Shown here piece by piece: positions 35,958-46,600 of a stretch of DNA of 64,000 nt. Below the pieces are notes generated by a model. It ran no database searches. It was not told the origin of the DNA and saw nothing but the letters and a program-made list of their open reading frames with translations. The position numbers were made by a program, and so were the translations under genes. The DNA is taken from positions 989,758-1,053,757 of the forward strand of contig NZ_JASZYV010000003.1 of NCBI RefSeq assembly GCF_030316895.1, written 5' to 3'. The stretch comes from Variovorax dokdonensis (GTDB taxonomy: Bacteria; Pseudomonadota; Gammaproteobacteria; Burkholderiales; Burkholderiaceae_C). The first letter of the stretch is position 1. Every line of letters starts with the position of its first letter.

Positions 35958-36848
35958 ATGTCGCAGCTCTTCAACTACCGGCATCTGTACTATTTCTGGG
36001 TCGTTGCGAAAGAGGGCGGGATGTCCCGGGCCGCTTCGCGACTCGACATGGCGGTCCAGACGGTCAGCGCGCAGGTGCGCGAGCTTGAGCGCGCCCTGGG
36101 TGTGCAACTGCTTCGTCCCGAAGGTCGCGGCGTGACGCTGACCGAAGCAGGACAACGTGCCATGCAGCAGGCCGACGTGATCTTCGAGGCTGGCGAGGCG
36201 CTTCCCTCGCTCGTACGGGAGCGCGCGGGAAGCGGGCCCGCAGTGCGGCTGGCGCTGGGCATCAGCGACACGCTTCCCAAGCTCGTGGTGCGCCATCTGG
36301 TTCAGCCGGTACTGGCCACGGCGGGTTTGCGGCTCCTGTGCCACGAACAGGACTTTGACGACCTCCTGGGCAACCTGGCCGTCCACAAGCTAGACCTCGT
36401 GCTGGCCGACCGCCCCGCGCCGGCGCATGCAGGGCTCAAGGTGTTCAACCACGCGATGGGCTCGTCGGCGCTGGCCTGGTACGGCACGGCCGAATTGGCG
36501 GTGCGCGCCAAGAACGACTTTCCGAACGGTCTGGCCCATGTCCCCGTGCTGCTGCCCGCGGCGAACGCGGCCGTTCGCCCTCAGATCGACCGCTGGCTGA
36601 TGCGAAACGGCATCGCTCCGAAGGTGGCTGGCGAATTTGAGGATTCAGCGCTGCTGAAAATCTTCGCCGCGGGAGGCATGGGCGTGTTTCCCGCGCCGGT
36701 TCTCGTGCACCAGCAGTTGCTGGCGCAGTACGGGGTACGACGCATCGGCGCGATGGACGACGTGGTGGAACACTTCTACGGCATCAGCACGGAGCGCCGC
36801 GTCGTGCATCCGCTTGTGCGGCGGATGGTCGAGGCAGTACGTCCCTGA
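35958..36848 (+). CDS. LysR-family regulator, NhaR-like
   Basis: A 296-residue regulator. The N-terminus MSQLFNYRHLYYFWVVAKEGGMSRAASRLDMAVQTVS is the winged helix of the NhaR/AmpR-like branch, and the start is supported by AGGA. In E. coli NhaR senses sodium and controls the nhaA antiporter; this homologue has no antiporter beside it. It is divergent from the TerC gene, with 113 bases between the two starts, so it may control that gene or itself. The C-terminal effector domain is complete. Confidence 0.9.
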   Translation: MSQLFNYRHLYYFWVVAKEGGMSRAASRLDMAVQTVSAQVRELERALGVQLLRPEGRGVTLTEAGQRAMQQADVIFEAGEALPSLVRERAGSGPAVRLALGISDTLPKLVVRHLVQPVLATAGLRLLCHEQDFDDLLGNLAVHKLDLVLADRPAPAHAGLKVFNHAMGSSALAWYGTAELAVRAKNDFPNGLAHVPVLLPAANAAVRPQIDRWLMRNGIAPKVAGEFEDSALLKIFAAGGMGVFPAPVLVHQQLLAQYGVRRIGAMDDVVEHFYGISTERRVVHPLVRRMVEAVRP

Positions 36849-36874
36849 GCGGTACGCTGCGACTCGACTGCCGA

Positions 36875-36902
36875 TGCCCGCACATCCCAAGCCTTGCGGG
36901 CA
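36875..36902. terminator. Hairpin between convergent NhaR-like and porin genes
   Basis: Arms TGCCCGCA (36875-36882) and TGCGGGCA (36895-36902) pair perfectly around a 12-base loop in the 66-base gap where the two transcripts meet. There is no T-tract, so it may be a weak bidirectional terminator. Confidence 0.35.
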
Positions 36903-36914
36903 CGCTCCGCCCAA

Positions 36915-37892
36915 TCAGAACGAGTGAGCGATGCCCACGCCGTACATGTCGGCGTCCCGATCGGGGTAGTACTTGCGCGCATAGTCCACGTAGACGCTGG
37001 TGCGCTTCGAAAACGCATAGCCGGCGCTGGCCGTGTAGGTGCGTTGCGCACGCACGCCGGCAAGTTCGAGCTGGCCGAAGCCCGCGCGGAAGGTGATCTG
37101 GTCCATCACGTACATCGCGCTGGCCGTGTAGGCCTTGGCCACGCTCGACGTCGAGGCGTCTTCACTGCGGTCGTAGGCGCCATAGAGGCTGAAATCTCCA
37201 AAGGTGCCGCGCAGGCCGAAGAAGGTGTCTTCGTCGCCGCGGCTGTTGCGCTCGCTCGACGCCATGGCCCCCAGCATCTTGCCGGTGTAGAGCAGCGTCG
37301 CGCCCCAGGGCTGCTCGGGCGAGCGGGCCCCCTGTCCACGCACGTTCTCGTTGGCCGCCGTGCTCAGGTGCACCGAGAACCCGTAGAGCTGGGGCGAGTC
37401 GTAGAACACGGCGTTGTTGATGCGCCCATAGTCCGGCGTCCCGTTGTTGGCCGTCGGGTCGGATGGGTAGTTGTAATGCCAGATGTCCCAGGCCGGCGAG
37501 GCGATGCGGTCGAAGTTGCCCCAGGCGTCGAACTTCCAGTCGTGCGCGTACATGGCGTCGAGCGCGCGCCCAAGCCGCACGTGGCCGAAACCACCCTTGA
37601 GCCCGACGGTGGACTCGTCATGAAAGAAGGGCTTGTCGCTCTGCTCGAGCTGGCCGGTATCGGTCTCGAACCGGGTGCTGATCCTGAATGTGGCGGCCAT
37701 GCCGCCGCCCAGGTCTTCCGTGCCGCTGATGGCGATGTTGCTTCTCTGGATCGGACCGACCTGCCAGGTCTTGCTGGTGTCGCGATAGACACCGATGTCG
37801 ATCAAGCCGTTGATGACCACGCTGGACTGGGCCAAGGCTGGACCCGCGACACCCATCGATGCCATGGCCAGCGCGAGCGATGAACGCTTCAT
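36915..37892 (-). CDS. General porin (Porin_4, Gram-negative type)
   Basis: A 325-residue outer membrane barrel protein. It has a signal peptide (cleavage after AGPALAQ), then SSVVINGLIDIGVYRDTSK, GTEDLGGGMAATFRI, HVRLGRALDAMYAHDW near loop 3, and the C-terminal strand DADMYGVGIAHSF ending in the phenylalanine required for assembly. These are typical of trimeric porins of beta-proteobacteria that pass small anions. A very strong AGGAGGAG precedes the start, and a GC-rich hairpin lies just upstream of it in the leader. It is a little shorter than the usual 350-380 residues. Confidence 0.93.
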   Translation of the reverse strand: MKRSSLALAMASMGVAGPALAQSSVVINGLIDIGVYRDTSKTWQVGPIQRSNIAISGTEDLGGGMAATFRISTRFETDTGQLEQSDKPFFHDESTVGLKGGFGHVRLGRALDAMYAHDWKFDAWGNFDRIASPAWDIWHYNYPSDPTANNGTPDYGRINNAVFYDSPQLYGFSVHLSTAANENVRGQGARSPEQPWGATLLYTGKMLGAMASSERNSRGDEDTFFGLRGTFGDFSLYGAYDRSEDASTSSVAKAYTASAMYVMDQITFRAGFGQLELAGVRAQRTYTASAGYAFSKRTSVYVDYARKYYPDRDADMYGVGIAHSF

Positions 37893-37914
37893 GCAAACTC
37901 CTCCTGAACTTTAT

Positions 37915-37931
37915 GGGCGCACTGTGCGCCC
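37915..37931 (-). promoter_or_regulatory. Hairpin in the porin mRNA leader
   Basis: Arms GGGCGCA (37915-37921) and TGCGCCC (37925-37931) pair perfectly around a three-base loop. On the minus strand the hairpin ends about 10 bases before the AGGAGGAG of the porin gene. It could stabilise the message or limit ribosome access; it could also be the end of the uppP transcript, although no T-tract follows. Confidence 0.45.
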
Positions 37932-38032
37932 GTTTGCTTTGGGGAGCGATCATCGCATCTCGGCCGATGCATCATCGGGCAGGCTAACGCCTGGCGCGCT
38001 CGACAACGCGCCCGCCGGCGCGCCCCGTCGGC

Positions 38033-38857
38033 TCAGTGCGCCCAGTCCACCGCCCCGGTCCAGGCGGTGAAGAAAACGATCAGGCCGAACGCGATGCGGT
38101 ACCAGGCAAAGGGCACGAAATCATGCGTGGAGATATAGCGCAGCAGCCAGCGCACGCAGATCCAGGCGCTGACGAACGAGAACAGCAGCCCCACGCCGAA
38201 CATCGGCAGGTCGGCCATCGACAGCAGCGCACGCTCCTTGTAGAGGCTGTAGACGCCGGCGCCGATCAGCGTGGGCATGGCAAGGAAGAACGAAAAATCG
38301 GTCGCCGCCTTGCGCGACAGGCCAAGCAACATGCCGCCGATGATGGTGGCTCCGGAACGGCTCGTGCCCGGCACCAGCGCGAAGCATTGCACCAAGCCGA
38401 CCTTCAGGGCGTCCCAGGGCGTCATGTCGTCGATGTTCTCCACCCGCACCGAGCCAGGTGGGCGCTTTTCGGCCCACAGGATGATCAGGCCGCCCACGAT
38501 GAAGGTGGTGGCCACCACCATCGGCGTGAACAGGTGTGACTGGATCGCCTTGCCGAACATCAGGCCCAGCACCACGGCGGGGAAGAAGGCGATCAGCACG
38601 TTGAGCACGAAGCGCCGGGCCTTGGCCTGGCGAGGCAAGGCAACGGCCGTGGAATGGATCTTCTGCCAATAGACCAGGATGACGGCGAAGATGGCGCCGG
38701 TCTGGATGGCGATGTCGAACACCTTCGCCTTGTCGCCCCCGAAACCCAGCAGGCTGCCCGCGAGGATCAGGTGACCCGTGGATGAGATGGGAAGAAATTC
38801 GGTCAGGCCCTCCACAATGCCCATGACCGCGGCCTTGGCCAGCAATACCAGATCCAA
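38033..38857 (-). CDS. uppP: Undecaprenyl-diphosphatase
   Basis: A 274-residue membrane phosphatase of the BacA/UppP family. It dephosphorylates undecaprenyl diphosphate so the lipid carrier can be reused in cell-wall synthesis, and gives low-level bacitracin resistance. The motifs [17 protein letters not shown] (residues 16-32) and [12 protein letters not shown] (about 168) form the active site, and several membrane helices follow the family plan. The start is a TTG at 38857, supported by AAGGAG seven bases upstream. The 140 bases to the porin gene hold the hairpin listed above and no clear promoter. Confidence 0.95.
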   Translation of the reverse strand: MDLVLLAKAAVMGIVEGLTEFLPISSTGHLILAGSLLGFGGDKAKVFDIAIQTGAIFAVILVYWQKIHSTAVALPRQAKARRFVLNVLIAFFPAVVLGLMFGKAIQSHLFTPMVVATTFIVGGLIILWAEKRPPGSVRVENIDDMTPWDALKVGLVQCFALVPGTSRSGATIIGGMLLGLSRKAATDFSFFLAMPTLIGAGVYSLYKERALLSMADLPMFGVGLLFSFVSAWICVRWLLRYISTHDFVPFAWYRIAFGLIVFFTAWTGAVDWAH

Positions 38858-38941
38858 CTTGCGCTCCTTGCGATTTGAAGCGCGATTATCGCCAGGGCCT
38901 TCTGACCGCCCTCACTTCACGCGGCGCACGGCCGCGCCAAA

Positions 38942-40384
38942 CTACTGCGGCGCCATCCACGACGCCTGCCAGCCACCGCCGAGCGCCTGGATGAGCCCGA
39001 TCGCGGCGATCTGCTGCGCCACCTGCAACTGCAGCACGCTGCGCCGCGCATTGAGCGCCGAGACCTGCGCCACCACCACGTCCGTGTAGTTCACCTGGCC
39101 TGCGCGGTAGCGGTTGTCGGTCTGCTGTTCGGTGCGGTCGGCCGCGGCCGACGCGGCGCGCGACTGGGCCACCTGCTCGGCCAGGCTGTCGAGCGCGGTG
39201 AGCTGATCCTCGACCGCCTGGAACGCCGCGAGCACGGTCTGCCGATAGCTGGCCACCGCACCCTCGTGCGCGCCCTTGGCCTGATCGACCCGCGCGCCGA
39301 TCGCGCCGGCGTCGAATACCACCTGCGTGAGCGACAGGCCCAGCGACCACAGCGCATTCGACGCATTGAACAGGTCGGACCAGCGCGTGGTCGACCGCCC
39401 CAGCGACGCATCGAAGGTGAAGCTGGGGAAGTAGGCCGATCGCTGGATGCCGATCTGCTCGTTGGCCGCCGCCACCGCGCGCTCCGCCGCCGCAATGTCG
39501 GGCCGGCGCTGCAGCAACTCGGACGGCAACCCCGGCGAGACGATCGGCACCACCGGCTTCCATTCAGCCACCGGCAGGCTGAAGTTGGCCGGCGGCACAC
39601 CGGTCAGCACGGCGATGGCGTGCTCCGACGTGGCTCGGTCGCGCATCAAGGCCGCGCGCTGCTGGCGTGCATTGGCGAGCAGCGTCTGGGCCTGCAGCAC
39701 GTCGGTCTGCGCCGCGATGGCCGCCTCGTAGCGGTTGCGCGCGATGGTGAGCGAGCGCTCGTAGCCATCGATGGTGGTCGACAGCGTTGCCAGTTCGACA
39801 TCGGCTTCGCGCAGCGAGAAATAGTTGATGGCCAGGCTGCCCAGCATCGACAGGCGCGCCGCGGCCAGGTCCGCCTCGCTCGCCTGCGCCTGCGCCTGGG
39901 CACTGCTGACCGAGGCCCGCAGTCGCCCCCACAGATCGGGCTCCCAGGAGGCGCCGAGCGCGGCGCTGCTGCTGCCCGTCGCGCCGGAGGCGCCGCCGCC
40001 CGTCTGCCCGCTGCGCCGCGTGCTGGCGGACAGGCTCACCGTGGGAAAGAGCGATGCGCGTTGCTCGCGCACGGCCGCCTGCGCCTGCGTGTAGGCGGCG
40101 ACGGCGACCGCGATGTTCTGGTTGTCGACCTGAACCCGCTCGGCCAGTTGGTCGAGCACCGGGTCGCCGAACAGCTTCCACCATTCGCCGCGCGCCATGG
40201 CGTCGGCCGGCGTGGCTGGCACCCAACCCGGTGCCGTCGGCAACTCTTTCCAGGCGGCAGAAGATGCCGCTTCGGGCCTTTCGTAGGCAGGACCGACCGC
40301 ACAGCCGCCCAGCGCAGCTGCGATCAGCAGTCCGCACAGACTACGCGGCATGAAGAAAAGGGAAATCGTCTTGTTCTTTGGCAT
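38942..40384 (-). CDS. Outer membrane efflux lipoprotein (NodT/OprM-like)
   Basis: A 480-residue channel subunit. After a signal peptide it has a lipobox (AALGGC, Cys about residue 28) followed by AVGPAYERPE, the typical start of mature OprM/NodT lipoproteins; two outer membrane efflux repeats follow, with the LLQRRPDIAAAERAVAAANEQIGIQRSAYFPS motif in the middle. It forms the TolC-like exit duct. The ATG at 40384 is assumed; one at 40351 (MPRSLCGLLIAAALGGC) also gives a lipoprotein signal. It is the last gene of the RND operon, eight bases after the MdtC-like gene. Confidence 0.92.
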   Translation of the reverse strand: MPKNKTISLFFMPRSLCGLLIAAALGGCAVGPAYERPEAASSAAWKELPTAPGWVPATPADAMARGEWWKLFGDPVLDQLAERVQVDNQNIAVAVAAYTQAQAAVREQRASLFPTVSLSASTRRSGQTGGGASGATGSSSAALGASWEPDLWGRLRASVSSAQAQAQASEADLAAARLSMLGSLAINYFSLREADVELATLSTTIDGYERSLTIARNRYEAAIAAQTDVLQAQTLLANARQQRAALMRDRATSEHAIAVLTGVPPANFSLPVAEWKPVVPIVSPGLPSELLQRRPDIAAAERAVAAANEQIGIQRSAYFPSFTFDASLGRSTTRWSDLFNASNALWSLGLSLTQVVFDAGAIGARVDQAKGAHEGAVASYRQTVLAAFQAVEDQLTALDSLAEQVAQSRAASAAADRTEQQTDNRYRAGQVNYTDVVVAQVSALNARRSVLQLQVAQQIAAIGLIQALGGGWQASWMAPQ

Positions 40385-40392
40385 CGGAATGT

Positions 40393-43300
40393 TCAGGACG
40401 GCAGCGCGCTCGCGGCCGGTGCATCGGCGCCGCCTGCGCGACTGAGGGCTCGCTCGTCGGCCGTCTTGCGGCGCAGCCCGTCGAGCAGCACATACACCAC
40501 CGGCGTGGTCAGCAAGGTCAGGAGCTGGCAAGCCAGCAGCCCGCCGATGATGGCCACGCCCAGCGGCTGGCGCAGCTCCGAGCCGAGGCCGAAGCCAATG
40601 GCCAGCGGCAGCGCACCCAGCATCGCCGCCAGGGTGGTCATGAGGATGGGGCGCAGGCGCATCAGGCAGGCTTCGCGCACGGCCTCGCCGGCGCTCAGCC
40701 CCCGCGAGCGCTCGGCTTCGAGCGCGAAATCTATGATCAGGATCGCGTTCTTCTTGACGATGCCGATCAGCAGGAAGAGCCCGATCAGTGCGATCACCGA
40801 CAGTTCCATCCGAAACAGCATCAGCGCCAGCACCGCGCCCACGCCGGCGGACGGCAGCGTGCTGAGCACGGTGAGCGGATGGATCAGGCTTTCATAGAGG
40901 ATGCCCAGCACGATGTAGATCACCACGATCGCAGCGCCGATCAGCACCACCTGCTGGCCCGAAGTCTCCCGGGCCGCGCGCGCCGTGCCGGCGAAACTGC
41001 CACGCACGTTGATCGGCATGGCGATGTCGGCCTCCGCCTGCTTCACGGCCTGCTGGGCGTCCTGCAAGCTGGCGCCGTCGGCCAGATTGAACGAGATGGT
41101 GCTCGACAGCTCCGTGTCGTCATGGCTGATGGAGCTGGGCACCGCACGCTCGGCCAGCTTGGCGAAGGCCGACAGCGGCACCAGGTGCGTCGTGTCGTTG
41201 GCCAATGCCTGCCCGGACGACGAGCTTCGCGAACCCGGGTTGGCCGAGGTCGCGGTCGACGTACCCGTGCTGCCATCTGTCTTGTCGTCGATGGAGGTGA
41301 GCACGCTCGCGCCACTGGCGCTCGTCGCGGTGTTGAGCGTGGAAGGCACCCACACGTCGCTCAGCACCACGGGCGAGGGCTGGAACTTCGGCGCCCATTC
41401 CATGATGACCGAGTACTGATTGCGGTCGTTGTAGATCGTCGCCACCGATCGCTGGCCGAAGGCGTTGTACATGGCGCTGTTCAGCGCCGTCGAACTCACC
41501 CCCAGGCGCGCCGCGGCGTCGCGGTCGACCTGCACATAGGTCTCGACGCCGTTGTCGGAGCTTTCGCCGTCGACGTCCGTCAACTGCGGGTACTGCGTCA
41601 TGCGCTCGGCCAGCTTGGCCGACCAGGTTCGCAGATCCGCCAGGCTGTCGCTCTTGAGCGTGTATTGATAAGTGGAGTTGCTCTGGCGCCCGCCCATGCG
41701 CAAGTCCTGCACCGGCCCGAGGAAGATGCGCAGGCCGGGGATCTGGCTGAGCTGAGGCCGCAGGCGGTCGATCACCTGCTGCGTCTTCACGTTGCGCTCG
41801 CCCACGGCCTTGAGGTTCACGAACATGAAGCCGCCGCCTGCGCGCGACCCGCCGGCAAAACCCACCACCGTGTCCACCGCCGCATCCTTGTGGATGATGT
41901 CGACCGCCTGCTTGAGCTTGGCGGTCAGCGCGGTCGACGAGATGCTCTGGTCGGCCCGGATGCCCGCCACCAACTGCCCGTTGTCCTGCTGAGGAAAGTA
42001 GCCCTTCGGAATGGCGGCGAAGAGCGCGTAGTTGAGTCCGACCACCACCAGCAAAAAGACGATGACCAGCGCCTTGTGCGACAGCGCCCAGTCCAGGCTG
42101 GCCGAATAGGCGCGCAGCACGCGCGTCCACGTCCCTTCGGCGGCGCGCGTGAAGCGGCCGGGCGGCCGAGACTGGTAGTACGACTCGCTGCGCAAGAGCG
42201 CCGCGCACATCATCGGCGTGGTGGTCAGCGAGACGACCAGCGAGATCATCACCGCCGCCGACAGCGTGACAGCGAACTCGGAGAACAGGCGGCCCACCTG
42301 CCCGCCCATGAAGAGCAAGGGAATGAACACCGCCACCAGCGACAGGCTGATGGACAGCACGGTGAAGCCCACCTCGCGCGCGCCCTTGAGCGCGGCCTGC
42401 ATCCGGTCCATGCCGGCCTCGATGTGACGCTGCGTGTTCTCGAGGACGACGATGGCATCGTCCACCACGAACCCGGTCGCCACGGTGAGCGCCATCAGAC
42501 TCAGGTTGTTGAGCGAAAAGCCCAGCAGGTGCATGGCGCCAAAGGTAGCCATCAACGAGACGACGGTGGCCACCGCCGGCACCACCGTGGCCCTCGCCCT
42601 GCGCAGGAACAGCCCCACCACCGCCACGACCAGCGCGATGGAAATCATCAGGGTCAACTCCACTTCGTGCAGCGAGGCACGGATGGAGTTGGTGCGGTCG
42701 GAGGCCACCTGCGCGGTGATGTCCGCCGGCAACTGGGCGCGCAGCTCGGGCAGCAGGTTGCGAACGCCGTCCACCGTCTCGATGATGTTGGCCCCGGGCT
42801 GCTGCGTGACCAGCACGATCACCGCCGGCTCCCCGTTGAACAGGCCAACGGTGCGGGTGTTCTCGACGCTGTCGATCACGTTGGCCACGTCGCGCAGGCG
42901 CACGGCGGCGTTGTTGCGCCAGGCGATCACCAGGTCGCGGTAGTCGGCCGCTCGCAGGCCAGGCGCAGGCGTGTAGATCTGAAGGCGGCGGTCGTCGCTT
43001 TCGATGACACCCTTGGGCCGGTTGGCATTGTTGGCCTGGATGGCGGCACGCACGTCCTCGGTGCTGATGCCCATCCGGTTGAGCGAGAAAGGCTCCAGTT
43101 CCACCCGCACCGCAGGCAGCGAGCCGCCGCCGATCTCCACGTCGCCCACGCCCTCGACCTGCGACAGGCGTTGGCTCACGATGTTGGACACGGCGTCGTA
43201 GATCTGCCCTGGGGTGCGCGTCTTGGACGTGAGCGCCAGGATGACCACCGGCGACGCCGCGGGATTGACCTTGCGGTAGGTCGGGTTGGTGCGAAGCGTG

Positions 43301-43662
43301 GCCGGCAGATCGACACGGGCGGCATTGATGGCGGCCTGCACTTCGCGCGCCGCCGCATCGATGTTGCGCGACAGGTCGAACTGCAGCGTGATGCGCGTCT
43401 GCCCGTTGGAGCTGTTGGACGTCATTTCGTTGACGCCCGGGATCACGCCCAGGTAGCGCTCCAGCGGCGTGGCTACGCTGGAAGCCATGGTGGCAGGGCT
43501 GGCGCCCGAGATGTTCGCGCTGACGGAGATGGTCGGAAAGTCCACCTGCGGCAGCGGCGCCACCGGCAGCGCGAAGAAGGCCATGAGTCCGGCCAGCGCC
43601 AGGCCCAGGGTGAGCAACACCGTGGCGATCGGACGCTGAATGAACAGGCGCGAGAAGTTCAT
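40393..43662 (-). CDS. RND efflux pump inner membrane subunit (MdtC/MuxC-like)
   Basis: A 1089-residue proton-driven transporter: N-terminal MNFSRLFIQRPIATVLLTLG, twelve membrane helices in two repeats, the GFVVDDAIVVLEN helix-4 motif with its Asp pair, and large periplasmic loops. It pairs with the second pump subunit just upstream to form a hetero-trimer, as in MdtBC or MuxBC. The start overlaps the MdtB-like stop by four bases. Between residues about 772 and 824 lies an unusual Ser/Thr/Gly-rich insertion (SASGAS, then STGTSTATSANPGSRSSSSG) inside the second periplasmic part, which makes the protein longer than its relatives. Confidence 0.93.
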   Translation of the reverse strand: MNFSRLFIQRPIATVLLTLGLALAGLMAFFALPVAPLPQVDFPTISVSANISGASPATMASSVATPLERYLGVIPGVNEMTSNSSNGQTRITLQFDLSRNIDAAAREVQAAINAARVDLPATLRTNPTYRKVNPAASPVVILALTSKTRTPGQIYDAVSNIVSQRLSQVEGVGDVEIGGGSLPAVRVELEPFSLNRMGISTEDVRAAIQANNANRPKGVIESDDRRLQIYTPAPGLRAADYRDLVIAWRNNAAVRLRDVANVIDSVENTRTVGLFNGEPAVIVLVTQQPGANIIETVDGVRNLLPELRAQLPADITAQVASDRTNSIRASLHEVELTLMISIALVVAVVGLFLRRARATVVPAVATVVSLMATFGAMHLLGFSLNNLSLMALTVATGFVVDDAIVVLENTQRHIEAGMDRMQAALKGAREVGFTVLSISLSLVAVFIPLLFMGGQVGRLFSEFAVTLSAAVMISLVVSLTTTPMMCAALLRSESYYQSRPPGRFTRAAEGTWTRVLRAYSASLDWALSHKALVIVFLLVVVGLNYALFAAIPKGYFPQQDNGQLVAGIRADQSISSTALTAKLKQAVDIIHKDAAVDTVVGFAGGSRAGGGFMFVNLKAVGERNVKTQQVIDRLRPQLSQIPGLRIFLGPVQDLRMGGRQSNSTYQYTLKSDSLADLRTWSAKLAERMTQYPQLTDVDGESSDNGVETYVQVDRDAAARLGVSSTALNSAMYNAFGQRSVATIYNDRNQYSVIMEWAPKFQPSPVVLSDVWVPSTLNTATSASGASVLTSIDDKTDGSTGTSTATSANPGSRSSSSGQALANDTTHLVPLSAFAKLAERAVPSSISHDDTELSSTISFNLADGASLQDAQQAVKQAEADIAMPINVRGSFAGTARAARETSGQQVVLIGAAIVVIYIVLGILYESLIHPLTVLSTLPSAGVGAVLALMLFRMELSVIALIGLFLLIGIVKKNAILIIDFALEAERSRGLSAGEAVREACLMRLRPILMTTLAAMLGALPLAIGFGLGSELRQPLGVAIIGGLLACQLLTLLTTPVVYVLLDGLRRKTADERALSRAGGADAPAASALPS

Positions 43663-46600
43663 GGGTGCGCGGCCCCGCTCGGATCGCTCGCGTCATCCGG
43701 TGCACGCCGGCCGCCGAAGCGCTGGCCAAGCCGGTCGAAGGCCAGGTAGATCACCGGCGTGGTGTAGAGCGTGAGCGCCTGCGACAGGACCAGGCCACCG
43801 AAGATCGCCAGGCCAAGCGGCCGCCGCAGTTCGGCACCCTCGCCAAAGCCCAGCATCAGCGGAATGGCGGCGCCCAGCGCGGCGAGCGTGGTCATCATGA
43901 TCGGGCGGAAACGCAGCAGCGCCGCCTGGTGGATGGCCTCGCGCGGCGGACGATGCTCGTTGCGCTCCGCGTCGATGGCGAAGTCGATCATCATGATCGC
44001 GTTCTTCTTGACGATGCCGATCAGAAGAATGATGCCGATGATGCCGATCACCCCCAGGTCATTGCCGGTGAGCCACAGCGCGAGCAAGGCGCCCACGCCG
44101 GCCGAGGGCAGCGTGCTCAGGATGGTCAGGGGATGCACGTAGCTTTCGTACAGCACCCCCAGCACGATGTACACGCACACGACCGCCGCCAGGATCAGCC
44201 AGAGCTGGCTGGTGAGCGACTTTTCGTACGCGCCCGCCGCACCCAGGAAGCGCAGCGTGATCGATGCGGGCAGGCCGATCTCCCGAGCGGCCTTGCGGAC
44301 CTGATCGACCGAGCTGCCCAGCGCGACGCCCGGCGCCGTGTCGAAGCCCACCGTGGCCGCCGGATACTGCGCGACCCGCGTGATCTGAAGCGGCGCCAGC
44401 TGCTCGCGCACCGTGGCGAAGGACGAAAGCGGTGTTGCCGCGCCGCTGCCCGTCTTGAGCTGCAGGGTGCCCAGCCCGTCGATCGATTCCAGCCCTTCGC
44501 GCTGGGCCTCCAGGATCACGCGGTACTGGTTGGTCTCGGTGAAGATGGTGGACACGATGCGCTGGCCGAAGGCGCTGTACAGCGCATCGTCCACCGAACT
44601 GGCCGTGATCGACAGGCGCGACGCGGTGTTGCGGTCGATGTCCACATACGCCGCCAGGCCCTGCGCGCCGGCATCGGTGGTCGCATTGCGCACATAGGGC
44701 GTGAAGCTGTCTTCCTGCAGCTTGCGCACCAGCTTGTTGGCCCAGTCGTTGACCAGCGTCGAGTCGGCGCCTTCCAACGACACGCGGAATTCGGTCGGAC
44801 CGGATTCCGCGTCGATGGTCAGGTCCTGCGTGGGTTGCATGTACAGCTGCACACCCGCCACCTGACGCGTCACCGTGCTGCGCAGCCGGTCCATCAGCGC
44901 CTGCTGGCTGCCATGGCCGCGCTCGAAGTTCACCTGCATGCTGCCGGTGTTGAGCATGGTGTTGTTGGCCGCGTCGACGCCCACCACGGAACTGATGCTG
45001 CGCACGGCCGGGTCGGCCAGCACCGCCTGCACCACCTGCTGCTGCAGCTGCGACATGCGCTGATACGAGACGTCCTGGGCGGCCTCGACGCGCACGCGCA
45101 ACTGGCCGGTGTCCTGCGTCGGGAACAGTCCCTTGGGAATGAACGCGTAGAGCAAGGCCGTGAGCACCAGCGTGCCGATGGCCACCAGCAGCACCAGCCC
45201 CTGGCGGTTCAGCACCCATTGCAACTGCTGGTCGTAGCGGCGGATCACGCGGTCGAAGAAGCCCTGCACGGCCACAGCGACACGCCCCTGCCCCGACACC
45301 TCCTCATGCTTGAGCCAGCGCGCCGACATCATCGGCACCAGGGTGAGCGAAACGACGGCCGAGATCAGGATCGTGATGGCCAGCGTGACCGCGAACTCGC
45401 GGAACAAGCGGCCGACCACGTCTTCCATGAACAGCAGCGGAATGAGCACCGCCACCAAAGACACCGTCAAAGAAATGATGGTGAAGCCGATCTGCGACGC
45501 CCCCTTCACCGCGGCCGCGAAGGGCTTCTCGCCTTGCTCGATGTAGCGCGAGATGTTCTCGATCATCACGATCGCATCGTCCACCACGAAGCCGGTGGCG
45601 ATGGTCAGGGCCATCAGGCTCAGGTTGTTCAGCGAATACCCCAGCAGGTACATCAGCCCGCAGGTGCCCACCAGCGAGATCGGCACCGCGATGCTGGCGA
45701 TCACCGTCGCGCGCAGGCTGTGCAGGAAGAAGAAGATGACCAGCACCACCAGCAGCACCGCCAGCGCCAGCTCGATCTGCACATGCTCGACCGAGGCGCG
45801 GATGCCGGTTGTGCGGTCGGACAGCACCTCCACCGTCAGCGATCCCGGCAGAGATGCCTCCAGCTCCGGCAGCCGTGCGCGGATGGCATTGACCGTGGCG
45901 ATGACGTTGGCACCGGGCTGCCGCTGCACGTTGATGATGACGGCCGGATAGCTGTCGGCGCCCGCGGTCGGTGCCACCGTGCGGTCCGGCTCGGCCGTTG
46001 CCTCATTCTTCAATGCCGCCCACGCGCCCAACTGCGTGTTCTCGGCGCTGTTGACCACGCGCGCCACGTCGGCCAGCCGCACGGGGGCGCCGTTCTTCCA
46101 GGCCACGATGAGCTTCTGGTAGTCGGCCGCCGTCACCAACTGGTCGTTGGCGTTGATCGTGTAGGCGCGTTGCGGCCCGTCGAAGCTGCCCTTGGCGCTG
46201 TTCGCATTGGCCGCGCTGATGGCGCTGCGCAGGGTGTCCAGGCCGATGCCGGCGGAAGCCAGCGCATTGGTGTCGGCCTGGATGCGCACGGCCGGGCGCT
46301 GCCCGCCCGCCAGGGTGACCAGGCCGACGCCGCTGACCTGGCTGATCTTCTGCGCCAGCCGCGTGTTGACCAGGTTCTGGACCTCGGTGAGCGGCATCGT
46401 GTCCGAACGGACGGCCAGCGTGAGGATGGGCGCATCGGCCGGGTTGACCTTGGCGTAGACGGGTGGCGCCGGCAGGTCGGCAGGCAGGAACGAGCCGCCG
46501 GCGTTGATGGCGGCCTGCACCTGCTGCTCGGCCACGTCCAGCGTCTGGTCGAGATCGAACTGCAGGGTCACGATCGAGACGCCTGCGGCGCTGATCGAAC

